This document shows positions 8,696-17,770 of a stretch of 64,000 nucleotides of DNA, piece by piece. Source of the DNA: Arthrobacter sp. 135MFCol5.1 (GTDB lineage: Bacteria > Actinomycetota > Actinomycetes > Actinomycetales > Micrococcaceae). A program made the position numbers and the translations under genes. Under the pieces are notes generated by a model. That model was not told the origin of the DNA. It did no database searches and was given only the letters and a program-made list of their open reading frames with translations. Location of the stretch: the NCBI RefSeq assembly GCF_000374865.1, contig NZ_KB895455.1:1-64000 (forward strand), given 5' to 3'. Every line of letters starts with the position of its first letter. The stretch's first letter is position 1.

Positions 8696-9229
8696 TTACA
8701 GGACTTTGAAGTAGTCGAACGGTTCCTTGCAGTCCTGGCACACATAGAGCGCCTTGCAGGACGTGGAACCGAAGCGGGTGAGTTCCTTGGTGTTCAGGCT
8801 GTTGCACTGCGGGCACTTCACCGCCAGGCTCAACCGGACGGGGCCGGAGTGGCCGCCGGCTGTGGAGTGGCCGCTGGGCGGGGCGATGCCGTACTCCTGC
8901 AGCTTCTGCTTGCCGGCCTCCGTCATCCAGTCCGTGGTCCACGCCGGGGCCAGGACCAGGTCCACGTGCACGTCCCCGTAGCCCTCCTTCTCGAAGGCCG
9001 TGTAGAGGTCTTCCCGGATGGCGTCCATGGCCGGGCAGCCCGAGTACGTGGGCGTGATGGTGACCGTGACGCTTCCGTCCGTGCCGACGTCGACCTTCCG
9101 CAAAATCCCCAGGTCCGCGATGGTGAGCACCGGGATTTCCGGGTCCACCACCGTGGCGGCGATGTCCCACGCCTTCTGCCGGGGCGTCTGCGTCCGGGTT
9201 TCGAAGTCCGAGATGTACATGGCAGTCAC
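8696..9229 (-). CDS. paaD: phenylacetyl-CoA epoxidase maturation protein PaaD
   Basis: A 177-residue protein. The N-terminal DUF59/MIP18 domain contains VVDPEIPVLTIADLGIL and TYSGCPAMD. The C-terminal zinc-ribbon-like part has CPQC then CKALYVCQDC. PaaD is needed for active epoxidase and is thought to help iron-sulfur or metal assembly. Its ATG overlaps the paaC stop by four bases. Confidence 0.93.
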   Translation of the reverse strand: MTAMYISDFETRTQTPRQKAWDIAATVVDPEIPVLTIADLGILRKVDVGTDGSVTVTITPTYSGCPAMDAIREDLYTAFEKEGYGDVHVDLVLAPAWTTDWMTEAGKQKLQEYGIAPPSGHSTAGGHSGPVRLSLAVKCPQCNSLNTKELTRFGSTSCKALYVCQDCKEPFDYFKVL

Positions 9230-10152
9230 CAGCTGGCCCCGGGGTGCTCGCGGGCCAGCACCTGCATCTCCGCGAGGATGTAGCCCAGGTGCTCCGAGTG
9301 CTTGCCGTACCGGCCGCCGCCCGGGGCTGCGGGCACGTCCGGCACCTCCAGCTCGGCCTCAGAGAGGACGGCGGTGACCAGGCGGTCAAAGTCGCCTCTA
9401 AGGCTGGAAGGTGCGACGGCGGCACCCGCCTCAGCGAGGCGCTGCGTCAGGTCATCGTCCTGGAACAGTTCGTTGACGTACGGCCACATGAGGCGCAGGC
9501 CGTGGATCATCCGCTTGCGGGATTCCTCGGTGCCGCCGGCCAGGCGCAGCACCCACTGGCTGCTGTGGTCCCGGTGGTAATCCACTTCCTTCACGGCCTT
9601 GGCGGCGATGGCTGCCAGGGTGGAGTCCGTGGATTCGGTGAGGCGGCGGTAGAGCTCGTACTGGTAGTAGCTCACCACGAACTGGCGGGCGATGGTGGCC
9701 GCGAAGTCCCCGTTGGGCTGCTCGAACAGCTGGACACTCCGGAACTCGTGCTCGCGGCGGAAGTAGGCCAGCTCATCCTCGGACGTGGCCGTACCGTCCT
9801 CTTTGGGCATGCCGGCGCCGGCGTAGGTGAGGAAGCTGCGGGCGTGGCCCAGCTGGTCCAGGGCGATGTTGCCCAGGGCGATGTCCTCCTCCAGCTCGGG
9901 TGCGCGCGAGATCCAGTGGCCCAGCCGCTGCTCGAGGATCAGTGCGTCATCGCCCAGCCTCAGTGCGTACTCGGCGACGTCCCCGCTGGGCTTCACCAGG
10001 CCGGTCTTTACCTCCAGCGCGATGTCCTCCGGGCGCAGGGCGTTGCCGGGGGTGATTCTTGTTGCCGATGCGTTGGAGTCGCCGCCGGCCATGCCGGTGG
10101 AGATGTCGCCGTGGCCCGTGCTTTCGTGGGTGCTGGTTTCGGGGGTGCTCAC
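9226..10152 (-). CDS. paaC: phenylacetyl-CoA 1,2-epoxidase, structural subunit PaaC
   Basis: A 308-residue ferritin-like subunit that pairs with PaaA to stabilise the oxygenase and bind substrate. Diagnostic stretches are YALRLGDDALILEQRLGHWISRAPELEEDIALGNIALDQLGHA and later EVDYHRDHS. The first 35 residues are Ser/Thr-rich and longer than in enterobacterial PaaC, but the start overlaps the paaB stop (ATGA-type), which supports it. Confidence 0.94.
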   Translation of the reverse strand: MSTPETSTHESTGHGDISTGMAGGDSNASATRITPGNALRPEDIALEVKTGLVKPSGDVAEYALRLGDDALILEQRLGHWISRAPELEEDIALGNIALDQLGHARSFLTYAGAGMPKEDGTATSEDELAYFRREHEFRSVQLFEQPNGDFAATIARQFVVSYYQYELYRRLTESTDSTLAAIAAKAVKEVDYHRDHSSQWVLRLAGGTEESRKRMIHGLRLMWPYVNELFQDDDLTQRLAEAGAAVAPSSLRGDFDRLVTAVLSEAELEVPDVPAAPGGGRYGKHSEHLGYILAEMQVLAREHPGASW

Positions 10153-10529
10153 AGGTGCTTCACCCCTTCACTCTTGGTGTAGTACGTGGCGTGCCGGTAG
10201 TCCTTGCCCTGCGGGGACTCAAAGAAAGAACCTTTGGAATCAGGATCGCTCGCCGCGATGGCGTCCGCCGGGACCACCCAGATGGAGACGCCCTCGTTCC
10301 GGCGGGTGTAGAGGTCGCGGGCATTGCGGAGGGCCATGGCGGCATCCGGGGCGTGCAGCGACCCGGCGTGGACGTGGCTCAGGCCGCGGCTGGAGCGGAC
10401 GAAGACCTCCCAGAGGCCCCAGGCACCGCGGTCATGGTGCTCCTGCGGCGCGGGGGATGCTTTGGGGGCTTCGCGGTTGATCTCGGTGGCGGAGCTGGCC
10501 GGGGTTTCCGGGTTGCCGTGGGGGCTCAT
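10149..10529 (-). CDS. paaB: phenylacetyl-CoA 1,2-epoxidase subunit PaaB
   Basis: A 126-residue subunit; PaaB holds the PaaAC core together. The core [23 protein letters not shown] and the [19 protein letters not shown] block are typical. The first 30 residues are a low-complexity extension. Overlaps of four bases with both paaA and paaC show translational coupling in an A-B-C-D-E order. Confidence 0.95.
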   Translation of the reverse strand: MSPHGNPETPASSATEINREAPKASPAPQEHHDRGAWGLWEVFVRSSRGLSHVHAGSLHAPDAAMALRNARDLYTRRNEGVSIWVVPADAIAASDPDSKGSFFESPQGKDYRHATYYTKSEGVKHL

Positions 10530-11542
10530 GCTGCGTGTTCCTTCGTCTTCATCGACTCTTTTGCCTGCTGTTTTGCTCGCTGCTTGTCCGCATACGCGGC
10601 GGCTGCCTCGCGGACCCAGGCGCCGTCGTCGTGCGCTGCCCTCCGGCGCTCAAGGCGCTGGGCGTTGCAGGGGCCGCGGCCGGCCAGGATTTCCTGGAAC
10701 TCATGCCAGTCCAGCGGGCCGTGTTCCCACTTCTTGGTGTCCTCGTTGAAACGGACCTGGTCATCGGGGAGGGTGAGGCCCAGGACCCGGACCTGCTCCA
10801 CCATCATGCCCACGAAGCGGCTGCGGAGCTCGTCATTGCTGAACCGCTTGATGTTCCAGGCCATGGACTGCTTGGAGTTGGGCGAATCGTCGTCCGGCGG
10901 GCCGAACATCATCAGGGCGGGGGCGTACCAGCGGTTCACCGCGTCCTGGGCCATCTGCTTCTGCGCGGGCGTGCCGTTGGAGAGTTCCAGCAGGATCTCG
11001 AAGCCCTGGCGCTGGTGGAAGGACTCTTCCTTGCAGATGCGCACCATGGCCCGGCCATAGGGGCCGTACGATGCCCGGCACAGCGGCACCTGGTTGCAGA
11101 TGGCTGCGCCGTCCACCAGCCAGCCGATGGCGCCCATGTCCGCCCAGGTCAGGGCCGGGTAGTTGAAGATGCTGGAGTAGCGGGCCTTGCCGGCGATGAG
11201 GTCGTCCATCATCTTGTCCCGCGACTGGCCCAGGGTCTCGGCGGCGCTGTAGAGGTAGAGCCCGTGACCGGCCTCGTCCTGGACCTTGGCCATGAGGATG
11301 GCTTTGCGCTTCAGGCTGGGGGCGCGGGAGATCCAGTTGGCCTCCGGCTGCATGCCGATGATCTCTGAGTGGGCGTGCTGGGACACCTGGCGCAGGAGGG
11401 TCTTGCGGTAAGCCGCCGGCATCCAGTCGCGGGGCTCGATCCGGGAGTCCTCGGCGATGATGCGGTCGAAGTGGGCCTGGCCCGCGGCGTCCGCTTCTTG
11501 GGTTAGCTCAGCCGGCACTGACTGCAAGTTCTGCGCTGCCAT
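10526..11542 (-). CDS. paaA: phenylacetyl-CoA 1,2-epoxidase, catalytic subunit PaaA
   Basis: The 338-residue diiron oxygenase subunit that epoxidises the aromatic ring of phenylacetyl-CoA, committing phenylacetate to the aerobic CoA pathway. Ferritin-like iron ligands are visible in [20 protein letters not shown] and [12 protein letters not shown]. It is the first gene of the operon; upstream lie a PaaR-like operator and the 32-bp repeat array. paaK, paaZ, paaJ and a regulator are absent here and presumably elsewhere. Confidence 0.96.
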   Translation of the reverse strand: MAAQNLQSVPAELTQEADAAGQAHFDRIIAEDSRIEPRDWMPAAYRKTLLRQVSQHAHSEIIGMQPEANWISRAPSLKRKAILMAKVQDEAGHGLYLYSAAETLGQSRDKMMDDLIAGKARYSSIFNYPALTWADMGAIGWLVDGAAICNQVPLCRASYGPYGRAMVRICKEESFHQRQGFEILLELSNGTPAQKQMAQDAVNRWYAPALMMFGPPDDDSPNSKQSMAWNIKRFSNDELRSRFVGMMVEQVRVLGLTLPDDQVRFNEDTKKWEHGPLDWHEFQEILAGRGPCNAQRLERRRAAHDDGAWVREAAAAYADKQRAKQQAKESMKTKEHAA

Positions 11543-11587
11543 GGTTGCTCCTATGCAAAGACCTGTCGGGCGGCTCGGAATTATTTA

Positions 11588-11601
11588 CCGACCGTTCGTT
11601 C
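11588..11601. promoter_or_regulatory. PaaR-like operator upstream of paaA
   Basis: ACCGACCGTTCGTT lies 46 bases upstream of the paaA start. The TetR-family PaaR site described in Corynebacterium has the core ACCGNNCGNNCGGT; this sequence agrees except for one base in the right half. The match is from memory of that consensus. The regulator gene is not in the window. Confidence 0.5.
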
Positions 11602-11647
11602 AGGATATGCGGGCGCGGCGGAACTCGTCAAGCGTGCACCCCCTAGA

Positions 11648-12031
11648 ACGCCCACTCACCTTCGACCGCCTTTCCCCCCGACGCGCGCTCACCTTCGACC
11701 GCTCCTCCCCCAACGCCCGCTCACCTTCGACAGCTTTCCCACCGACGCCCGCTCACCTTCGACAGCTTTCCCACCGACGCGCGCTCACCTTCGACCACCC
11801 ATCCCCCGACGCCCGCTCACTTCTTGCCGCTCTCCCACCAACGCCCGCTCACCTTCGACAGCCTTCCCACCGACGCCCGCTCACCTTCGACAGCTTTCCC
11901 ACCGACGCGCGCTCACCTTCGACCACCCATCCCCCAACGCCCGCTCACTTCTTGCCGCTCTCCCACCAACGCCCGCTCACCTTCGACAGCCTTCCCACCG
12001 ACGCGCGCTCACCTTTTGCCACTGGCGCGTG
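11648..12031. repeat. 32-bp tandem repeat array, about 12 copies, with 128-bp higher-order period
   Basis: Units begin ACGCCCGCTCACCTTCGACA (or ACGCGC..) at 11648, 11681, 11713, 11745, 11777, 11809, 11841, 11873, 11905, 11937, 11969 and 12001. All are 32 bases except the first (33). The four-unit block starting at 11777 is repeated almost exactly from 11905, so copies were gained by four-unit duplication. There are no spacers, so it is not CRISPR. The array lies between paaA and the next gene. The same family occurs in the coding sequence at 58553-58634. Confidence 0.9.
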
Positions 12032-12199
12032 CCGCCGTCGTGCGCTGACTTCCCAAGGCGAGGCCCGCCGTGGTGCGCCACCGCGACCCGTGCGCACCCG
12101 CGCGAAGCACTTAACTGATTACCGCCGCAATCAGCGATTTTGGTCTTAAACTCAGGCTATCGACGTGGAAGGTGCGTGGTTCTAGTGTCCGAGGGAACG

Positions 12200-12595
12200 A
12201 TGGCAGATCCGTGGCAGCTGGTGACGGCGCCCGGGTCATCCGAATACCAGATGTACCGGGACCCTGAGGCAGCCCCACCGGCACTGGTCTGCCAGGTGGG
12301 CTCAACCACCCTGAAATACCACCTCCGGGCGATCGAAGACCTGCATGCGTGGCTGACCGAGCAAGGGGACTGGGTTCCCCTGGGCGCCGCCGATGAATCG
12401 AAGCCGGCCCCGGAAGGCAGCGTCGAGGCATGGGGCCGGGATCCCGGGAACCCGGTGGGCGGTTGGTACGGGTTGCGGAAAGGCTACCGCGGACGGTTCG
12501 GAATGTACCTCCCACCGCTGCTGGAAGCTCTGGGACTGGCCGAGCTCACCCACGAGAAACGCAATAACTCAGTCCGCGCCCTCCCCAAGGACTGA
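12200..12595 (+). CDS. small conserved-looking protein, unknown function (131 aa)
   Basis: Start ATG 12200 (MADPWQLVTAPG); an in-frame GTG at 12185 is an alternative with GGAAGG further upstream. The protein is soluble, without signal or membrane segments, and rich in Trp and Gly. It contains ALVCQVGSTTLKYHLRAIEDL, a central WVPLGAADE stretch, and a C-terminal part (LPPLLEALGLAELTHEKRNN) that could be a small winged-helix-like fold. I do not recognise a named family. The gene stands alone between the repeat array and the sedolisin gene, with normal high-GC codon use. Confidence 0.7.
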   Translation: MADPWQLVTAPGSSEYQMYRDPEAAPPALVCQVGSTTLKYHLRAIEDLHAWLTEQGDWVPLGAADESKPAPEGSVEAWGRDPGNPVGGWYGLRKGYRGRFGMYLPPLLEALGLAELTHEKRNNSVRALPKD

Positions 12596-12614
12596 CAGCA
12601 CCAGCCCAGCCCGT

Positions 12615-12634
12615 ACTCGGCGCGAGTGTTTTTT
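12615..12634 (+). terminator. weak intrinsic terminator candidate
   Basis: ACTCG and CGAGT pair around a GCG loop and are followed by GTTTTTT. The stem is only five base pairs, but the T run is unusual in this GC-rich DNA and it lies 20 bases after the preceding stop. Confidence 0.5.
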
Positions 12635-12758
12635 GCGCGGACCAGGTACCAGCCGCGCCGCTGTCCGTTGGGTGGCTCATCCGGGACCAAAGTTCCCTGT
12701 TCATTGTCAGTGACCCGGAGCACAATTGGCCTTGCCTGACCACGAACGGAGCCATCCC

Positions 12759-14348
12759 ATGTCTGAGCACACCAACCCCACCCCCGAGCACGCAGAGAGC
12801 CGTGTCCCCCTCCCCGGCTCAGAACGCCCCGCGGCGGCACGGATCCAAAACACCCTGGGTCCTGCCAATCCCGCGCACAGAATCGAGGTCACCGTGATCC
12901 TGCGCCGCCAGGAACCGCTGCCGGAGGCCTCCACCGAGCCCGCCCAGCCCCTGACCCGCGAGGAACTGGCAGCACGCCACGGCGCCTCCGACGCTGACCT
13001 GGGCCTTGCCACCGAGACCTTCACCCGGCTCGGCGCCGAGGTTGTCGAGGCCGACGCCGCCTCCCGCCGCATCCGCCTCGCCGGGACGGTGGAGGTGCTG
13101 AGCCGGATCTTCGGCACCAGCCTGGAGGAAGTCACCAGCAGCGGTCCGCACGGCCACGATGTCACCCACCGGCACAGGACCGGCGGTCTGGAGATCCCCG
13201 CGGAACTGGACGGCGTTGTCACGGCGGTACTGGGCCTTGATGACCGGCCCCAGGCGCGCGCCCAGTTCCATGCCATTCCGCGGGCGGCGTCCGGGACCAG
13301 CTACACACCGCCCGAGCTTGCCCGGATCTACAACTTCCCCGCGGGCGGCGGCGGCGCCGGCCAGACCGTGGCCATCATCGAACTCGGCGGCGGCTTCGCC
13401 CAATCCGACCTGGACGCCTACTTCGCCGAACTGGGCATCACCGGGCCCACGGTGCGGGCAGTGGGGGTCGACGGCGCCGCGAACCATCCCGGACAGGACC
13501 CCACGGGCGCGGACGGCGAAGTCCTCCTGGACATCGAAGTGGTGGGCGCCCTGGTGCCCCAGGCGGACATCCCGGTCTACTTCGCGCCCAACACCGACGC
13601 CGGATTCCTCGACGCCATCATCAACGCGTCCCACGCCGCCCCGGCACCCACGTCCATCAGCATCAGCTGGGGCCAAAGCGAGGACGACTGGACCGCCCAG
13701 GCCCGGACAGCCTTCGACCAGGCCCTGGCCGACGCCACGGCACTCGGCGTGACCGTCACCGCCGCCGCCGGGGACAACGGCAGCGCAGACGGCGCCACGG
13801 ACGGCAAAGACCACGCCGATTTCCCCGCCTCCAGCCCCCACGCGCTGGCCTGCGGCGGAGCCCGCCTCGACGCGGACCCCGCCACGGGAACCATCACGTC
13901 CGAGACGGTGTGGAACGACGGCCCGCATTCAGCCACCGGAGGCGGTTACAGCGACACCTTCCCTGTCCCCGCCTGGCAGTCAGGGCAGTCCGCGCACCAC
14001 GGCGGCCACCACCCGGCAGGGTCGAAAGGCCGCGGTGTACCGGACGTCAGCGCAGTTGCGGACCCCCAGACCGGCTACAAAGTGCGGGTGGACGGCACGG
14101 ACATGGTCATCGGCGGCACCAGCGCCGTGGCACCGCTCTGGGCGGCCCTCATCGCCCTCCTGGCGGAGTCCACCAGCCGCACCTTCGGGCAGATCCAGCC
14201 GCTGCTGTACCGCAACAAGGCGGCCTTCCGCGACATCACCGCCGGAAACAACGGCACCTACAAGGCCGCCGCCGGCTGGGACCCGTGCACCGGCCTCGGC
14301 AGCCCCGACGGAGCAGCGCTCCTCACCGCGATCTCGGCCGGCCCATGA
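12759..14348 (+). CDS. S53 family serine-carboxyl peptidase (sedolisin/kumamolisin type)
   Basis: A 529-residue acid-acting protease precursor. Start ATG 12759 has CGGAG eight bases upstream. Residues about 35-170 are the pro-kumamolisin activation domain (RLGAEVVEADAASRRIRLAGT). The catalytic domain follows: Glu254 and Asp258 in GEVLLDIE, oxyanion Asp339 in AAAGDNGS, and Ser455 in GGTSAVAPLW. The C-terminal calcium site is suggested by FRDITAGNNGTY..GWDPCTGLGSP. No signal peptide is evident, as in several kumamolisins, so export route is uncertain. It is followed by a 130-base gap and is not obviously in an operon. Confidence 0.92.
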   Translation: MSEHTNPTPEHAESRVPLPGSERPAAARIQNTLGPANPAHRIEVTVILRRQEPLPEASTEPAQPLTREELAARHGASDADLGLATETFTRLGAEVVEADAASRRIRLAGTVEVLSRIFGTSLEEVTSSGPHGHDVTHRHRTGGLEIPAELDGVVTAVLGLDDRPQARAQFHAIPRAASGTSYTPPELARIYNFPAGGGGAGQTVAIIELGGGFAQSDLDAYFAELGITGPTVRAVGVDGAANHPGQDPTGADGEVLLDIEVVGALVPQADIPVYFAPNTDAGFLDAIINASHAAPAPTSISISWGQSEDDWTAQARTAFDQALADATALGVTVTAAAGDNGSADGATDGKDHADFPASSPHALACGGARLDADPATGTITSETVWNDGPHSATGGGYSDTFPVPAWQSGQSAHHGGHHPAGSKGRGVPDVSAVADPQTGYKVRVDGTDMVIGGTSAVAPLWAALIALLAESTSRTFGQIQPLLYRNKAAFRDITAGNNGTYKAAAGWDPCTGLGSPDGAALLTAISAGP

Positions 14349-14477
14349 CCTGACGGGCGCCTTCGGCGGCCCTGCGGCGGCCACGTTTCTTAAGCCTTTC
14401 TTAGGAACCCTGGGGAAGGATCGAAACAGAGACCACGGACAGAACCCTGTCCGCCGCAGGACCATCCCGGAGGATTC

Positions 14478-15233
14478 GTGAACGGACCAGCCCGAGCCCA
14501 CAAGACAACACCCGGCCCCCGCCCCACCGCCGGGGCACGCACCCAGTTCCCCGTGCTCCCCCAGGCCCGGCACTGGCTGCTGCTGGGCGCGCTGCTGTGC
14601 GCCGCCGTCGTCGCCCTCGGCTTCACGGTGCAGCTCCTGCCCGGCGACACCGCCGCCGAACTGCACGTGGACCAGGACCTCAGCACGCACCACGTTGCCG
14701 TGCTGACCGCCGTCGCGATGGGCATCAACCTCCTGTTCGGCCCGGTGGCTGGCCTGGGCCTGATCGCCGTCATCGCCGTGGTGGTGCTGCTGGTACGCCG
14801 GGACCTGGCCACGGCTGTTGCCTTCGGCGTGGTGGCGTGCTCGGGCTGGGTTGCCAGCGAGGCCTTCAAGCTGATCGTCGCCCGGCAGCGGCCCAACCCG
14901 GCCCTGCTGTTCGACCCCCTGTCGCCGGAGACCGGATCCAACAGCTTCCCCAGCGGCCACGTCAGCTTCGCCGTCGCCCTGGCCTTCGCCCTGTACTTCC
15001 TGTCCCGGGGCACCCGCTGGTCCAAGCTGGTGGCCGCGGCCGGCGCCGTCGTCGCCGTCATCGTGGCGTGGTCCCGGCTGTACGTCGGCGTGCACTACCC
15101 CACCGACGTGGCGGCCTCGTTCCTGGCCGCGAGCGCCGCCTTCGTGCTGCTCGCCGGGCTCTGGAACCGCTATGCTCCCCGGCTCTTCGACCGCCTGCCC
15201 GCCGCGCTCACCACCCCGTCCAGCCGACGCTAA
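14478..15233 (+). CDS. PAP2-family membrane phosphatase
   Basis: A 251-residue integral membrane phosphatase, first gene of a four-gene operon. Start GTG 14478 has GGAGG six bases upstream. All three PAP2 motifs are intact: KLIVARQRP (K-x6-RP), FPSGH, and SRLYVGVHYPTD (SR-x5-H-x3-D). Members dephosphorylate lipid phosphates such as undecaprenyl pyrophosphate. Coupling to a DedA protein and a two-component system points to envelope or lipid-carrier homeostasis; that link is inference. Confidence 0.9.
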   Translation: MNGPARAHKTTPGPRPTAGARTQFPVLPQARHWLLLGALLCAAVVALGFTVQLLPGDTAAELHVDQDLSTHHVAVLTAVAMGINLLFGPVAGLGLIAVIAVVVLLVRRDLATAVAFGVVACSGWVASEAFKLIVARQRPNPALLFDPLSPETGSNSFPSGHVSFAVALAFALYFLSRGTRWSKLVAAAGAVVAVIVAWSRLYVGVHYPTDVAASFLAASAAFVLLAGLWNRYAPRLFDRLPAALTTPSSRR

Positions 15234-15242
15234 AGGACCCCC

Positions 15243-16007
15243 ATGCACAGCTTCCTCACCCCTGACCTGGTCTCCGCCATGGCCACCACCGGACCACCGT
15301 CCCTGCTGGACCCCGCCGGCCTGCTCAGCGGCCTGGGACCGGCAGCCCTGGGCGTGATCGCCGGGATGGTCTTCATCGAATCCGGCGTCCTGTTCCCGTT
15401 CCTGCCCGGGGATTCGCTGCTCTTCACCGCGGGGCTCCTGCACCAGCAGCTGCAGCTGGCCCTCCCCGTCCTAATCGGGGTGATCACGGCCGCAGCCATC
15501 GCCGGCGACCAGGTGGGTTACCTGCTGGGCCGTCGGTTCGGCCGGCGCTGGTTCAAGGACGACGCCAAGGTCCTGAAAACCGCCCACCTCACCGCCACTG
15601 AGGACTTCTTCCGCCGGCACGGTGGCGCTGCCGTGGTCCTGGCCCGCTTCGTCCCCATCATCAGGACGTTCGCTCCGCTGACCGCCGGCACCGCCCGTTA
15701 CGGGTACAAAGCCTTCACGCTGTGGAACATTGTGGGAGCCGCCGCCTGGGCCACGTCCGTGACCCTGCTGGGCACCTGGCTGGGGCACTACGACATCATC
15801 GCCAAGAACATCGACGTCATCGCCGTGCTCATGGTCGTGGTGTCCGTGGTGCCTTGGGCCGTGGAATACCTCAAGCGCCGCCGCGCCAACCGCGGCGCCG
15901 CCGCAGAGCCGCCCGTAGAGTACGACGACGACGCTGCGGCGGGTGCCCCGCCGCACCTCGACACGGTGGGCACCAGCGCCCGGCAGGACGCTTTCACGGA
16001 AGAATAG
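15243..16007 (+). CDS. DedA-family membrane protein
   Basis: A 254-residue SNARE-associated/DedA protein starting nine bases after the PAP2 gene. Typical features are the N-terminal GVLFPFLPGDSLLFTAG, the GYLLGRRFGRRWF region, and FFRRHGGAAVVLARFVPIIRTFAPLTAGTARY, the conserved R-x-P membrane re-entrant motif. Some DedA proteins recycle undecaprenyl phosphate or phospholipids across the membrane, which would complement the PAP2 phosphatase. The last 45 residues are a disordered acidic tail. Confidence 0.93.
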   Translation: MHSFLTPDLVSAMATTGPPSLLDPAGLLSGLGPAALGVIAGMVFIESGVLFPFLPGDSLLFTAGLLHQQLQLALPVLIGVITAAAIAGDQVGYLLGRRFGRRWFKDDAKVLKTAHLTATEDFFRRHGGAAVVLARFVPIIRTFAPLTAGTARYGYKAFTLWNIVGAAAWATSVTLLGTWLGHYDIIAKNIDVIAVLMVVVSVVPWAVEYLKRRRANRGAAAEPPVEYDDDAAAGAPPHLDTVGTSARQDAFTEE

Positions 16008-16012
16008 GCCGC

Positions 16013-16684
16013 ATGACCACCGTGGACCGGCCCTCCCTGCTGCTCGCCGAGGACGATCCCGCGCTGGGACCGCTGATCGCGGAACTGCTGGAGCCGGACT
16101 ACCGGATCCGGCTCGCCGCCACCGGCCAGGAAGCCCTGCACCTGGGCCTGACGCAGCCCTGGGACGTGATGGTGATTGACCGCGGCCTGCCCGTCATGGA
16201 CGGACTGGCCGTCATCGCGGCGCTCCGGGCCAAAGGCATCGCCACCCCCATCCTGATCCTCACCGCGCTGGGCGAGACGGACGAGAAGGTCCGCGGGCTG
16301 GACACCGGCGCCAACGACTACATGACCAAACCGTTCGACGCCGGCGAGCTGGCGGCGCGGCTGCGCGCACTGACGCGTACCTTTGCTCCGCCAGCGGGGC
16401 CGGTGGGCATCGGCAGCTGGGACTTCGATCCGGCGTCGCGCGCTGTCCGTTCCGCCTACGGCGAGGTGGTGACGCTGACCGCCAAGGAAGCCGAAGTCCT
16501 GGCGGCGCTGGCCGCTGAACCCGGCAGGGTGTTCACCCGCGACGACCTGCTCGCCGCGCATTTCCAGTCCACGGACCAGCCCGGCGTCATCGACACCTAC
16601 GTCCACCACCTGCGCCGCAAGATCTCCCGGACCGTCATCCGCACCGTCCACGGCGTGGGCTACCAGATCGGCGACCCCTCATGA
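16013..16684 (+). CDS. OmpR/PhoB-type response regulator
   Basis: A 223-residue regulator starting five bases after the DedA stop. The receiver domain has acidic pocket LLLAEDDP, phosphoacceptor Asp56 in VIDRGLP and the conserved Lys in MTKPFD. The C-terminal winged helix ends in TVHGVGYQIG. Its end overlaps the histidine kinase start by four bases. Target genes are unknown; the upstream PAP2-DedA genes are the simplest candidates. Confidence 0.94.
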   Translation: MTTVDRPSLLLAEDDPALGPLIAELLEPDYRIRLAATGQEALHLGLTQPWDVMVIDRGLPVMDGLAVIAALRAKGIATPILILTALGETDEKVRGLDTGANDYMTKPFDAGELAARLRALTRTFAPPAGPVGIGSWDFDPASRAVRSAYGEVVTLTAKEAEVLAALAAEPGRVFTRDDLLAAHFQSTDQPGVIDTYVHHLRRKISRTVIRTVHGVGYQIGDPS

Positions 16685-17727
16685 CCTCTTCCTCCTCCGG
16701 CCTTGGCTCCACCGGCGTGTCCCACTCCGGCTCCGGGGACGCGGACCAGGACATCCTCCGCCGCGCGTCGCTGAAAGTGGCACTGCGGATCAGCGCCGGC
16801 GTGGCCGTCCTGGTGCTGGTGCTGCTTACCGCCGCCACGGTGTTCCTCATGAACAAGCTGGCCCATCCCACGCCGCCCGGTTCCACCGCCGGCAAGGCCT
16901 ACACCTACCTGGACTCGAAGGACCTGATCGAGGGCATGATCCTGGCCGGGCTGGGGGGCATCGTGCTGGCCGGTGTGGTGGGCTGGATCAGCGCCCGCAG
17001 TGCCATCCGGCCGCTGGGCGAGGCCCTGGCCAGGCAACGGCGCTTCGTCCAGGACGCCAGCCATGAACTCCGCACCCCGCTGGCGATCCTTGATACCCGC
17101 ATCCAGCTCGCCCAGCGCAAGGCCGAGCCCGGGTCCGAGCCGGCGCAGGCGTTGGCGAAGATCCGGGAGGACACGGCCACGCTGACGGGCATCGTCAACG
17201 AACTCCTGTTGGCGGCGACCGGCTCCCCCGGCGGATCCGCCGGGGCGTCCGGGGACGTTGTCCCGGAGCCGGTGGACGTCGCGGCGGTTGCCCGGTCCGC
17301 CGCCGAAAGCCTCCAGGACCTGGCCGGCCAACAGGGCATCCGGCTGGACTTCTCCGGGGCCGGTACGGCGTGGGTGCGCGCGGATCCCGGCTCGCTGCGG
17401 CGCGCCATCCTGGCCCTGGCCGATAACGCCCTGGCCCACACCCCCTCCGGCGGAAGCATCACCATCAGCACCAGTGTTGAGGGATCCAGGGCCGTGGTCC
17501 TGGTGGCAGACACCGGATCCGGGATCACCGGGGTGGACCCCGGCCGGATCTTTGACCGGTTCGTCCGCGCCCCGGGGTTGGACGGAGCCGGGGGCAGGCG
17601 GAGCTTTGGCATAGGACTGGCACTGGTCCGCGACATCGCCACCGCGGCCGGGGGCACCGTGGACGTACAGCGGACCGGATCCGACGGCACAACCATGAGG
17701 CTGACACTGCCGCTGGCGCGGGGCTGA
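16681..17727 (+). CDS. sensor histidine kinase of the PAP2-DedA operon
   Basis: A 348-residue kinase with two membrane segments (about residues 40-62 and 80-100) and a short extracytoplasmic loop, so the sensed signal may be in or near the membrane. The phosphorylated His128 is in FVQDASHELRTPL. The ATPase domain shows DNALAHTPSGG, ADTGSGI and GIGLALVRDIA. Translationally coupled to the response regulator. Confidence 0.93.
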   Translation: MTSSSSGLGSTGVSHSGSGDADQDILRRASLKVALRISAGVAVLVLVLLTAATVFLMNKLAHPTPPGSTAGKAYTYLDSKDLIEGMILAGLGGIVLAGVVGWISARSAIRPLGEALARQRRFVQDASHELRTPLAILDTRIQLAQRKAEPGSEPAQALAKIREDTATLTGIVNELLLAATGSPGGSAGASGDVVPEPVDVAAVARSAAESLQDLAGQQGIRLDFSGAGTAWVRADPGSLRRAILALADNALAHTPSGGSITISTSVEGSRAVVLVADTGSGITGVDPGRIFDRFVRAPGLDGAGGRRSFGIGLALVRDIATAAGGTVDVQRTGSDGTTMRLTLPLARG

Positions 17728-17770
17728 AGGGCGGGCTGAACGAACGGATTGGAAGCATGCAGTCTGGGTA

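Noticed and set aside
8015..9283. 422-residue plus-strand frame
   Set aside because: Antisense to paaE and paaD; composition typical of a GC-rich shadow frame.
11648..12031. CRISPR array
   Set aside because: Units are contiguous with no unique spacers, and no cas genes are in the window.
11457..12149. 230-residue frame through the 32-bp repeats
   Set aside because: Peptide is just the repeat read in successive frames and the 5' part is antisense to paaA; no ribosome site.
13980..15443. 487-residue minus-strand frame
   Set aside because: Antisense to the sedolisin, PAP2 and DedA genes, all of which have clear motifs on the plus strand.
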